The translations under genes were made by a program, and so were the position numbers. Shown piece by piece: positions 25,410-33,235 of a stretch of DNA of 38,792 bases (its first letter is position 1; each line of letters starts with the position of its first letter). Location: NCBI RefSeq assembly GCF_017571495.1, contig NZ_JAGETZ010000026.1, positions 1 to 38,792 on the forward strand. Direction: 5' to 3'. The stretch is from Hymenobacter negativus (lineage in GTDB: Bacteria > Bacteroidota > Bacteroidia > Cytophagales > Hymenobacteraceae). The notes beneath the pieces are model-generated. The model was not told the origin of the DNA, made no database searches, and worked only from the letters and a program-made list of their open reading frames with translations.

Positions 25410-26555
25410 ATGATTACCACCATCGAAGAATACCGACAAGCCACGGCTGCCCTCCGGCAGTCGGTTCAGGAATTGGGAGAAAACCTGGAGGATAACATCG
25501 TCCAGATGACGGAGTTCCTGCGCTACCGGGCTGCCAAGCACCAGTTCTTCCCGGCTCATCCGGTCGACGACCTGCGGTTTTTTCTGGATGCGCAGTACAA
25601 CAATCAGCTGAGCGCACAGCTGGAGCACCAAATGGCCCGGCCGCTGCTGCTGAGTCAGGCAACGGTGGATGGCGACACCGCCTTCGTGGTCCAAAAGAAC
25701 CGAGAGCCATTCATCTTCTGCACCTTTCACTTTGGTTCCTACCAGATGGTGGGCGCGCTGCTCCGGCACTACGGCATCGATTTTTCGGTGCTGACCCTGC
25801 GCCAAGGCGTAACCTCGGAGATGCTACACCACGCCGCCGCCGCCGACCCGCTCGACGTGCTGCACGCCGATTCGCCCAGCGTGCTGCTGGAAATGCACAG
25901 CACGCTCCAGGCCGGGAAGAGCATCATGGTGTTTATCGATGGCAATCCTGAGGTGATTAACGAGGCCGACAGCGCGGCTTATGCCCGCGTAAACCTGCTG
26001 GGCCACACCCTACTGGCGAAGAAGGGCGTCACTAGCCTGGCGCATGTAACCGGCGTGCCCATCGTGCCCATTATCTCCTACCGCACCGGCCCAGAGCAAA
26101 CCCGCGTCGTGTTCGGCACTCCTATCCGGCCCGACCGGGCGGTGCCCCGCGCCACCTACGTGCAGCAAACGCTGCAGGCGTGCTACGGGCAGTTGGAGGA
26201 GTACCTGGCGACCCGCCCCGAGCAGTGGCTGTACTGGCGCATGATTCATAACTACCTGGATGAGAGCAGCCGCTACCTGGGCACCAAAGGCCAGCCAGCC
26301 CCCGAGTTCCCTACTCACTACACGTTCAACCAGGAGCGCTACGAGCTATTTGCCGCCAAAAAGCACACCTATCTGTACGACCGCTACACCCAGGATGCCT
26401 TCACTATCTCGGCCAACCTGCGCGCCTACCTGAACCACCTCATCAACGCGCCCGAAAAGGTCACGACCGTAGTAGCGCGAATCAATGCCAACTTGCTGCA
26501 AGACCTGCTCGATAAGCAGATTCTACAAGGCATTTGCCGGGAGGATGCGTCATGA
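25410..26555 (+). CDS. LpxL-like acyltransferase with altered catalytic dyad
   Basis: A 381-residue protein of the lipid A/lysophospholipid acyltransferase type. Evidence is FCTFHFGSYQMVGALLRHYG (residues 103-122), SIMVFIDGNPE (171-181), GVPIVPIISYRT (215-226) and VVFGTPIRPD. Known LpxL enzymes use an H-x4-E/D dyad; here His107 is followed at +5 by Gln112, so the acid is replaced. It may be inactive, use another acid, or have changed substrate. No hydrophobic anchor is evident. Its stop overlaps the ATP-grasp start (ATGA). The setting suggests acylation of the peptide product, possibly with the polyenoyl chain, but this is inference. Confidence 0.78.
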   Translation: MITTIEEYRQATAALRQSVQELGENLEDNIVQMTEFLRYRAAKHQFFPAHPVDDLRFFLDAQYNNQLSAQLEHQMARPLLLSQATVDGDTAFVVQKNREPFIFCTFHFGSYQMVGALLRHYGIDFSVLTLRQGVTSEMLHHAAAADPLDVLHADSPSVLLEMHSTLQAGKSIMVFIDGNPEVINEADSAAYARVNLLGHTLLAKKGVTSLAHVTGVPIVPIISYRTGPEQTRVVFGTPIRPDRAVPRATYVQQTLQACYGQLEEYLATRPEQWLYWRMIHNYLDESSRYLGTKGQPAPEFPTHYTFNQERYELFAAKKHTYLYDRYTQDAFTISANLRAYLNHLINAPEKVTTVVARINANLLQDLLDKQILQGICREDAS

Positions 26556-27538
26556 TTCTGGTGTTGAGCAACGAAGCCTACGAGCAGGGTACGGACCCCG
26601 TTTTGAGCTGGCTGCTGCACTACCAGGTGCCGTTTGTGAAGGTTTCCCTGCACGACTTGGTCACCAGTAAGGTCCGCTACCACGTCGATCTGAAGACCCG
26701 CGACATTTTCATCAACGGGCAGAGCGTCAAGCACTCGATTACCACCATCTGGCACCGCCGCTTCCTGGGGGCTGCCAACGCGATGAGCTTCGCCGCCGGC
26801 ACCAACACCGACCAGCTAAACTTCGAGATTCGCACCGAGCTACACGACTTGGTGAGCTACCTGGAGCTGCTGTTCCGCGACAAAACCTGGCTGACGGCCT
26901 TCAACCGCATCAAGGTCAATAAGCTGGAAGTGATGGACCTAGCATCCCAAGCCGGTCTGAAAGTGCCGCACACCCGCATCATCAACAACCGCGACGAGGT
27001 GCTGGCCTTCTACCACGAGCTGGGCGGCCACCTCATCAGCAAGCCCATTGCCGACGTGCGCGGCAGCTACCAGCAGGGCGATTCTACCCACGTCGTGCTA
27101 ACTACGAACCTGGACGCCGGACGCATTGCGGCCCTGCCCGAGCATTTTTTTCCGTCTCTATTCCAGGAGAAAGTAGCGGTTGACTTCGAGGTCCGGGTCT
27201 TTTACCTTGACGGCCGTTTTTTTGCAACGGGCACGCTCTTTAGTGGAACCGAGCGCAACGTGGACAAAAAGCTGGACAGCGGTTCGGAGCGGGTCCACTA
27301 CGTCCCCTACCAGCTGCCCGCTGTAGTGGAGGAGCAGCTTACGCAGCTCATGCGCACACTGGAACTGAATACGGGGTCCATCGACTTGCTGCGAACCGTG
27401 GCGGGCGAGTACGTATTCATCGAAGTCAACCCGGTTGGGCAGTACCTAGCCGAGTCGACTTACTGCCATTATGCCCTCGAAAAAGAAATTGCCGAATGGC
27501 TGATTAACCAGGAAATATCATGCGCGTCATTGGAATAG
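26552..27538 (+). CDS. ATP-grasp peptide ligase, grasp-with-spasm type
   Basis: A 328-residue protein from ATG 26552. The N-terminal part includes TIWHRRFLGA (65-74), as in microviridin-type ligases. The ATP-grasp core has LISKPIADVRGSY (161-173), FQEKV (204-208), DFEVRVFYLDGRFFATGTLF (211-230) and the metal-binding end SIDLLRTVAGEYVFIEVNP (276-294). These enzymes phosphorylate Asp/Glu side chains and join them to Ser/Thr or Lys as omega-esters or amides. Key residues are intact, so it is probably active, and Asp48 plus nearby Ser/Cys of the precursors are conceivable targets. It is coupled to its neighbours by overlaps on both sides. Confidence 0.9.
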   Translation: MILVLSNEAYEQGTDPVLSWLLHYQVPFVKVSLHDLVTSKVRYHVDLKTRDIFINGQSVKHSITTIWHRRFLGAANAMSFAAGTNTDQLNFEIRTELHDLVSYLELLFRDKTWLTAFNRIKVNKLEVMDLASQAGLKVPHTRIINNRDEVLAFYHELGGHLISKPIADVRGSYQQGDSTHVVLTTNLDAGRIAALPEHFFPSLFQEKVAVDFEVRVFYLDGRFFATGTLFSGTERNVDKKLDSGSERVHYVPYQLPAVVEEQLTQLMRTLELNTGSIDLLRTVAGEYVFIEVNPVGQYLAESTYCHYALEKEIAEWLINQEISCASLE

Positions 27539-27747
27539 GTTCAGTATTCACGGACGAACTGCTCGTTGAGCTGCCCATCGGCTACCGCTTTATGGTGCAG
27601 ATAGCGGCCGATTCCTTCGGCGAAAACTACGTGGGCAAGCGCTTTAGCACCAGCGCCCAGCATCAGTCCCGAAACTATCGGTGCGTCGTGCCCAAAAAGC
27701 CTGTCTCCAACCTGGTGACGCAGGATTACTTAGCTAACCCGTCGTGA
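27520..27747 (+). CDS. Unknown 75-aa protein inside the maturation operon
   Basis: This ORF starts 19 bases inside the ATP-grasp gene and its TGA overlaps the next ATG (TGATG). Without it the operon would have an unexplained 208-base gap. The sequence (LIKE elements: FTDELLVELPIGYRFMVQIA, then NYVGKRFSTSAQHQSRNYRC) looks soluble, with a basic second half and one Cys. I recognise no family. Tight coupling argues that it is translated; it could be an adaptor protein or even a further peptide substrate. Confidence 0.6.
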   Translation: MRVIGIGSVFTDELLVELPIGYRFMVQIAADSFGENYVGKRFSTSAQHQSRNYRCVVPKKPVSNLVTQDYLANPS

Positions 27748-28751
27748 TGAGCACCAAGCCCTATTTTCAGCTGTACGCGCACAACATTGCCGTGAAGGGC
27801 AGTACCCGTAGCGCAATCTACGATTTGCAGCGCCAGGATATTGTTCTGATTCCCAATGTTCTGCACAGGGTTTTGCGGCACCTGGTCCAGCATCCTTGGC
27901 GGGAAACCCAGCAGGCGTTTGCGCCAGGCAATCCGGTGGTTTTTCAGCAGTACATCGACTTTCTGCTGCGCAAAGACCTGGGGTTTTTTCTGCATAATCC
28001 GGCCAGTTTCCCGGCGCTGTCGCTGGCCTGGAATTCTCCGCACCACGTGCAAAACGCCGTCATCAGCTACGCATTTGCCCACTACCACTTGGGTGCGGTG
28101 CTGGCTCAGCTCGACCAGCTTCAGTGCCAGCACCTGGAGTTGCGCCTGCGTCTGCCCGGTCAGAACTGGCCCGAGGTGCTGGCCCTTTTCGAGCAGATGG
28201 CCGCCATGAGCTTTGCTTCGGTGAGCCTATTGCTAGCGTATTCTGAGGCCGTACCCGACGAGCAGCAGCTACGTTTGCTTTACGAGCATTTTCCTAAAAT
28301 ACAGCATATTATCGTGCACGATGCGCCGTACGGGGCCCCCAGCGCCGCGCACCCGGAGCACGTTGTATTCGTCACGGCCGATTTGCAGCGCGAACAGCCC
28401 CGCGACCGGTATATTGTCAATAGTGAGTTCTTCACCGAAGCCATGCGCTTCAACCCGTACTACAACCGCAAGCTCTGCGTAGACGACGCCGGCTATATCA
28501 AAAACTGCCTCCTGCAACCCAAGCGCTTCGCCAACGTGAATACCACTCGCCTGGCGACCGTGCTGCAAGACGCAGACTTCCAAGAATTGTGGCACGCTGC
28601 GCCCGACCAGACCGTGGGCCTCCAGGACTCGGAACTGCGGTATGCCCACTTCTCGGCCGACTACCTCGTGCGGGATACCGGGTCGGGCTTGTTTAACCGC
28701 GTTTCGCATCCGGCCGCCGTGCCGGCGCTGGACCTGGTTGACGTAGTGTAG
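27747..28751 (+). CDS. SPASM-derived peptide maturase, Fe-S cysteines mostly lost
   Basis: A 334-residue protein from ATG 27747. It resembles the partner of grasp-with-spasm ATP-grasp ligases through FNPYYNRKLCVDDAGYIKNC (235-254) and the C-terminal LQDSELRYAHFSADYLV (292-308). In the canonical family the latter reads about CxDCEFRYxC; here the three Cys are Leu292, Ser295 and His301, while D, E, R and Y are kept. Cys244 and Cys254 remain. There is no CxxxCxxC radical-SAM motif. The protein therefore probably cannot hold the auxiliary 4Fe-4S cluster, though its frame is intact. A structural or substrate-binding role is likely. Confidence 0.8.
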   Translation: MSTKPYFQLYAHNIAVKGSTRSAIYDLQRQDIVLIPNVLHRVLRHLVQHPWRETQQAFAPGNPVVFQQYIDFLLRKDLGFFLHNPASFPALSLAWNSPHHVQNAVISYAFAHYHLGAVLAQLDQLQCQHLELRLRLPGQNWPEVLALFEQMAAMSFASVSLLLAYSEAVPDEQQLRLLYEHFPKIQHIIVHDAPYGAPSAAHPEHVVFVTADLQREQPRDRYIVNSEFFTEAMRFNPYYNRKLCVDDAGYIKNCLLQPKRFANVNTTRLATVLQDADFQELWHAAPDQTVGLQDSELRYAHFSADYLVRDTGSGLFNRVSHPAAVPALDLVDVV

Positions 28752-28763
28752 CACCAGCCTAGT

Positions 28764-28796
28764 GGGGAAGCATGGCCGGCCCGGGGCTGCTTTCCC
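28764..28796 (+). terminator. Hairpin after the maturation operon
   Basis: GGGGAAGCA (28764-28772) pairs with TGCTTTCCC (28788-28796) with one G-U, around a GC-rich 15-base loop, starting 12 bases after the SPASM gene stop. No long T-tract follows, so it may be a weak or processing-type terminator. Confidence 0.45.
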
Positions 28797-28864
28797 AATC
28801 CCTTTGTAAGCCTGTCTTTATCTTGGCCCTGGTCGCGTAAACGGCTGGCGGGGCCTCTTTGCTT

Positions 28865-29899
28865 ATGACGTATACCAACACGCGCCTCAAACTTGCCTCC
28901 CGTCCGGTAGGGCTTCCTCAGTCAGAGAATTTTGCTTTCGATACGGTTTCAATTCCGTCGTTGGCCGAAGGGCAGGTATTGGTCAAAACCCATTTCATAT
29001 CCATCGACCCGGCCATGCGTGGGTGGATGAATGGTGCCAAGAGCTACATGCCGCCCGTGGCCTTGGGCGAGGTGTTTCGGGCTTTGGGAGCTGGCCAGAT
29101 TATTGAGTCGCGGCATCCGGACTTTGCCGTGGGCGACTACGTGACCGGCGACTTTCAGGTACAGCAATTCGTGCTGCGGGATGGGACCGCCGCCCTCGAT
29201 GCCAGCAACCCCGCTACCTACCTGCTGAAAGTCGACCCCACGCTGGCGGCCCTCGAAACGTATCTGGCTACGCTGGGCATGCCGGGCCTCACAGCCTACT
29301 TCGGGTTGCTGGCTACCGGCCAGCCCCAGCCCGGCGAAACCGTGGTCGTGTCCGGTGCGGCCGGTGCGGTGGGCAGTGTAGTAGGCCAGCTGGCAAAGCT
29401 CAAGGGCTGCCGTGTGGTGGGGCTAGTGGGCAGCCAGGAAAAAATCGACTACTGCCTGAACGAACTAGGTTTTGATGCCTGCCTGAACTACAAAGACCCC
29501 TACATCCGGGCCACCCTGCGTTCAGCTTGCCCCCAAGGTATCGACATTTATTTCGACAACGTGGGCGGCGACCTGCTCGACTACGCCCTGGAGCGCCTGC
29601 GCCTGCGGGCACGCGTGGTGCTGTGCGGAGCTATTTCGCAGTACAACAACATGGCCCCGGTCAAAGGGCCGGCTAACTACCTGTCGCTACTCGTCAACCG
29701 GGCTCGCATGGAAGGCATCGTTGTGATGGACCACGCCGCCCACTTTGCCCCGGCCACCAAGGAAATGGCCAGTTGGCTGCAGGATGGCCGTTTGCTCACC
29801 CCCAAAGTGCAGGTAGCGCACGGCATCCACAACTTCCTGCCCGCGTTGTTGCAACTGTTTTCAGGCGAGAACTTTGGCAAGGTACTGCTAGCTCCTTAG
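28865..29899 (+). CDS. NADP-dependent oxidoreductase, MDR superfamily (CurA/YncB-like)
   Basis: A 344-residue zinc-free medium-chain reductase. ISIDPAMRGWMNGAKSYMPP (about 49-68), GMPGLTAYFGLLATGQPQPG and the nucleotide-binding VVVSGAAGAVGSVVGQLAKL are the signatures of the leukotriene B4 12-hydroxydehydrogenase/CurA group. Members reduce alpha,beta-unsaturated carbonyls with NADPH. It follows the maturation operon after a hairpin and may simply be a housekeeping detoxification enzyme. A role in trimming polyene double bonds is possible but unsupported. TATCTTGG at 28819-28826 resembles a -7 element. Confidence 0.9.
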   Translation: MTYTNTRLKLASRPVGLPQSENFAFDTVSIPSLAEGQVLVKTHFISIDPAMRGWMNGAKSYMPPVALGEVFRALGAGQIIESRHPDFAVGDYVTGDFQVQQFVLRDGTAALDASNPATYLLKVDPTLAALETYLATLGMPGLTAYFGLLATGQPQPGETVVVSGAAGAVGSVVGQLAKLKGCRVVGLVGSQEKIDYCLNELGFDACLNYKDPYIRATLRSACPQGIDIYFDNVGGDLLDYALERLRLRARVVLCGAISQYNNMAPVKGPANYLSLLVNRARMEGIVVMDHAAHFAPATKEMASWLQDGRLLTPKVQVAHGIHNFLPALLQLFSGENFGKVLLAP

Positions 29900-30024
29900 C
29901 GCTGGGCTGCGGACTGACAAAAGCAAGGTAGGCAAGGTCTAAAGGGTGAATAAATAGGGAAATACTTGCGCCTCGACCTCACAGCTAGGTAGTTTCTCCA
30001 AGTATGGCTTCGATAGTCAGAGAT

Positions 30025-30157
30025 CATCAAAAAGTGTGGGGCAGTGCCCAATCATCACTCAGGCAACGGTAGAAAACTGTACTTGGTCGTGAAAGTAATA
30101 AGCCAATCGTTCGCTCTTTACACTGCGATTCTAGATAATGCCCCACACTTTTCGATG
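30025..30157. mobile_element. 133-bp MITE-like element with 19-bp terminal inverted repeats
   Basis: CATCAAAAAGTGTGGGGCA (30025-30043) is repeated in inverted form, TGCCCCACACTTTTCGATG (30139-30157), with 18 of 19 positions paired. The 95-base interior has no ORF. Size and structure suggest a miniature inverted-repeat element or the joined ends of a lost insertion sequence. I see no clear target-site duplication. Confidence 0.5.
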
Positions 30158-30197
30158 CTCTCCAAGGTTAGCCCACTGTGCCCCGTTTTTACTTTTC

Positions 30198-30213
30198 GAC
30201 CGTTTTAACGAAC
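30198..30213 (+). repeat. Recurring intergenic motif, copy 3
   Basis: GACCGTTTTAACGAAC lies 17 bases upstream of the TAGCTTTG element and so occupies the region where the promoter's upstream box would be. It shares the GACCGTTT-N-GAAC pattern with the other copies. Confidence 0.4.
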
Positions 30214-30257
30214 ATAGGAGCATCTTCGCATAGCTTTGCCTGTCTCCGTATTCCGTG

Positions 30258-30563
30258 ATGAACACCCTTACCCAACAGCGCTGCGAAGTGTAGGTGGCCA
30301 ATCTATTGTTGTTTACCGTTCTATTGGGTGGCATCGCCAGCTTCCTGGACGGAACTGTCTTTTTTGACGGGGGCACCGCGTACGGGGAAAAGGCCAAAAC
30401 GGCCCTTGCGCTGGCCTTGGTGGTCGGGGCCGTTTTCGCAGCAAGGCGCGGACATACGTGGGCCAAAGAGCTACTGGTGCTGTACTACCTACTGGCTGGG
30501 GGGCTTTTTGCTTACTTCCATTTCACGGCCGGCTTAGTGCTTGGGTTTACCCGAGGGCGTTAA
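30258..30563 (+). pseudogene. Small membrane protein interrupted by a TAG stop
   Basis: ATG 30258 opens MNTLTQQRCEV, then TAG at 30291-30293, and the same frame continues immediately as VANLLLFTVLLGGIASFLDG and onward to 30563. Reading through the stop would give a 101-residue protein with three hydrophobic spans. A promoter-like TAGCTTTG lies at 30231-30238. The start, frame and hydrophobic pattern are continuous across the stop, so a point nonsense mutation is the simplest explanation. Translation from the GTG at 30294 (89 residues) would rescue most of it. No family recognised. Confidence 0.55.
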
Positions 30564-30855
30564 CCGCAACGCTGCAGGTGACCCAATGGCTGCTGCAATT
30601 CGTAGCGTTCCTACTCCTCCTTTGAGGTTTTAAGTGCAACAACCTCCCAGGGCGGCTATAGCACTAAAAGACCGTTTAAGTGAACGGTCGGAGTAGAGCG
30701 GCTGGGTGCCTTTGGGAACAAGCAGCGGCTTTCTGGTTAGTGCTACTTGCTTTGCGATGGAGCACAAGAAGTAGGTGCCGCGCGCTTACGTGCTGCGCTA
30801 TTTTCGAGTGCCCTGCCTTTTAGCAAATCAGCGCGGCTAGCTTATTTGCCTATCA
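30564..30855. other. Intergenic region
   Basis: No convincing ORF. It contains the most symmetrical copy of the ACCGTTT motif at 30671-30690 and lies downstream of the converging exporter operon. Confidence 0.5.
30671..30690. repeat. Recurring intergenic motif, copy 4 (perfect palindrome)
   Basis: With the preceding G (30670), this reads GACCGTT-TAAGTG-AACGGTC, a perfect 7-bp inverted repeat with a 6-base spacer. The symmetry suggests a dimeric DNA-binding protein site. Confidence 0.5.
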
Positions 30856-33213
30856 TTACTCTGCCCGCAGACTCAGTACCGGATTGCGGCGGGCGGCGCG
30901 CCAGGCCTGCACGCTTACGGTGAGCCAGGCAATGAGTAGGGCCCCCATTCCGGCCGCCGCGAAGTACCACCACTGCCATGCCACGCGGTAAGCAAAGCCT
31001 TCCAGCCACCGCTGCAGGAGCAGGTAGCTCAGCGGCAGCGCCAGCACGATGGCTACAACGACCAGCCAGGTCAGGCTGCTGGTTAACAACCAGACGATAC
31101 CCAGCTCGCTTGCACCCAACGCCTTGCGGATACCTATTTCCTTGCGCCGCCGCTCGGCTGTGAAGGCGGCCAGGCCCAGCAGGCCCAGGGCTGAAATGAG
31201 GATGGCCAGCCCGGCAAAGTAGCGGGCGAGCACGGCGACTTGCCGCTCGGCTACGTACTGGGCCTGGTAGTCAGCATCTAGAAACGTGTAGTCGAGCGTA
31301 AAGCCGGGGTTGTAGGCGGCGTACAGTTGCTGCAGCCGCCCAATCGTGGCCTGCTCCGCGTTGGGCTGGAGCTTCACGAGCACGGTGTTAATCGTGGGGT
31401 CGAGTTGGAGGCGAAGGGGTTTGATTTTTTCGTGCAGGGACTCGTAGTGAAAGTCACGGACCACGCCCACGATGCGGGCCCCGTTGAGCTGTTGGCCCAC
31501 GGGGTTCGGCATGCCTAGGCCAGCTACCAGGGCCTGGTTGACGAGTATGGCGGCACTGTCGGCGCGGAACTGCGGCGCAAAGCTGCGGCCGGCTACCAGG
31601 TGCATGCCCATTGTTTCCAGTAGGTCGTAGTTGACCAGCATCGTCCCCACGGGCAGGCGCTTACCACGCCAGCTTATCTCCTCGATGTGGCGCCCCCCCA
31701 GGAAGCCGCCCAGGACGGTAGACGCCTGCACGACGCCGGGTAATTTCTTCACCTCGGCCAGAAATGCCGTCTGCTGGCGCGCCGCCTTGCCGGTGGTCTC
31801 AAAGCGGAGCACGTGGGCCTTGTCGTAGCCCAGCGGCTGGCGCTGCACAAACGCCAACTGCGCGTTGACCACTACCAAGGCCACGATGAACAGCACGGAG
31901 AGCGTGAACTGGAGCACGACCAAGCCCTGCCGCGTCCACACGTCGCCGGCCTTGGTTGGTAGCTTGCCTTTCAGCACGGCCGCCGGCTGGAACCCCGATA
32001 GGTAGAACGCGGGGTAGCTGCCCGCTAGCAGTCCCGTACCCAGCGCCAGGGCCAAGCCGGCTGCCACCAGTTGGGGTTCCCACCGCAAGGCCAGCGGCTT
32101 GCCCGTCAGCTCGCTGAACTGCGGGAGCACGAGCTGCACCAGCCCCACGGCCACAACCAGGGCCAGCAAGGACATCACCACGGACTCCGTCAGGTACTGC
32201 CCCACCAGTGCGGCGCGGCTAGCCCCTAGGGCCTTGCGAATGCCCACTTCCTTTACCCGCCGCGAGGCCTTGGCGGTGAACAGGTTCATGAAATTGATGC
32301 TGGCAATAACCAAAATGAGCCCGGCAATTAGGGCGAACAGCCGCACGTAGGTAATGCGCCCCCCGGTGGCAACGCCGTTTTCGTAGGTGCCGTGCAGGTA
32401 CGCTGCTGAGAACGGCCGCACGAACAGCGTGCGCCCTTGGGCCTGGGCCTGCGCGCTTTTGGTTTTCAGCAACCCCGCCAGCTTGGCTTGAAACTGCGTA
32501 GGGTCGGCCCCCTCCTTCAAGGCTAAGTAGGTGTTGAAGGGGCCGTCATCATCCCACTTGATGGTTTCGCTCATGTGCATCATGTCCTTGAACGAGGCAA
32601 ACGGTAGCACGCAGTCAAACTGCTCGGACGAGTTGCGGGGCACCCCGGCAAACACCCCGGCCACCAGGCAGGTCTGTTTTATGTCGGCCATTTGCCATTC
32701 CACGGCTTTACCCAGGCTGCTCTGCGGCGACCCAAAGAGCTTAGTGGCCAATGCCTCTGAAAGCACAATGGCGTTTTTATCCCGTAGCACCGTGGCGGGC
32801 GTGCCCACCAGCAGGGGGTAGGAAAACAGCTGGAAGAAGGCCGGGTCCGCGCACTTGACGACGGCATTCAGGTGCTGGTTGCCCGCCGCCAGCGTGAACC
32901 CGGGAAAGAACGGGACCGGCGTGGTGGTGGCCACGAATTCAATCTCCGGCATTTCCCGCCGCAGGGCCTCGGCCAGCAGCGGCATGGTACCGCCTTGGGT
33001 CTCGATGCCGGCGGCCGTGCGGCGGTTTTCCATCACCTGATACAGCCGGCTATCCAGCGCGTGGTAGCGGTCGAAGCTGCGCTCGTCGCTTACCCACAAG
33101 TAGATGAGCAGCGCGCAGGCCAGGCCGGTCGAGAGGCCAATCAGGTTGATAAAGAACGTGCTTTTGAACCGCTTAAAGTTGCGGTAGAGGAGCAGCAAGG
33201 GGTAGGGAAGCAT
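30856..33213 (-). CDS. MacB/FtsX-type ABC transporter permease
   Basis: A 785-residue permease starting at ATG 33213 (MLPYPLLLLYRNFKRFKSTF). An N-terminal span is followed by a large MacB-type periplasmic domain, a three-span FtsX block (about 285-440, with VKEVGIRKALGASRAALVGQ), a second periplasmic domain, and a second FtsX block near the C-terminus (RRKEIGIRKALGASELGIVW). This duplicated FtsX layout is typical of Bacteroidetes mechanotransmission exporters. It forms an operon with the ATPase and HlyD adaptor and could export the peptide product or provide self-protection. Confidence 0.93.
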   Translation of the reverse strand: MLPYPLLLLYRNFKRFKSTFFINLIGLSTGLACALLIYLWVSDERSFDRYHALDSRLYQVMENRRTAAGIETQGGTMPLLAEALRREMPEIEFVATTTPVPFFPGFTLAAGNQHLNAVVKCADPAFFQLFSYPLLVGTPATVLRDKNAIVLSEALATKLFGSPQSSLGKAVEWQMADIKQTCLVAGVFAGVPRNSSEQFDCVLPFASFKDMMHMSETIKWDDDGPFNTYLALKEGADPTQFQAKLAGLLKTKSAQAQAQGRTLFVRPFSAAYLHGTYENGVATGGRITYVRLFALIAGLILVIASINFMNLFTAKASRRVKEVGIRKALGASRAALVGQYLTESVVMSLLALVVAVGLVQLVLPQFSELTGKPLALRWEPQLVAAGLALALGTGLLAGSYPAFYLSGFQPAAVLKGKLPTKAGDVWTRQGLVVLQFTLSVLFIVALVVVNAQLAFVQRQPLGYDKAHVLRFETTGKAARQQTAFLAEVKKLPGVVQASTVLGGFLGGRHIEEISWRGKRLPVGTMLVNYDLLETMGMHLVAGRSFAPQFRADSAAILVNQALVAGLGMPNPVGQQLNGARIVGVVRDFHYESLHEKIKPLRLQLDPTINTVLVKLQPNAEQATIGRLQQLYAAYNPGFTLDYTFLDADYQAQYVAERQVAVLARYFAGLAILISALGLLGLAAFTAERRRKEIGIRKALGASELGIVWLLTSSLTWLVVVAIVLALPLSYLLLQRWLEGFAYRVAWQWWYFAAAGMGALLIAWLTVSVQAWRAARRNPVLSLRAE

Positions 33214-33235
33214 AGCCGAACGAGGAGGAAAGCGG

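Larger units (their letters stand above)
29900..30257. other. Intergenic region with inverted-repeat element
   Basis: No gene is visible. It holds the 133-base inverted-repeat element (30025-30157), one copy of the ACCGTTT motif (30198-30213), and TAGCTTTG (30231-30238), which matches the TAnnTTTG promoter element just before the broken small membrane gene. Confidence 0.55.

Noticed and set aside
28819..28826. TATCTTGG with TTTG at 28803-28806 as a promoter for the oxidoreductase gene
   Set aside because: The spacer would be 12 bases rather than about 19, so it is not listed as a feature, although the -7-like box may still be used.
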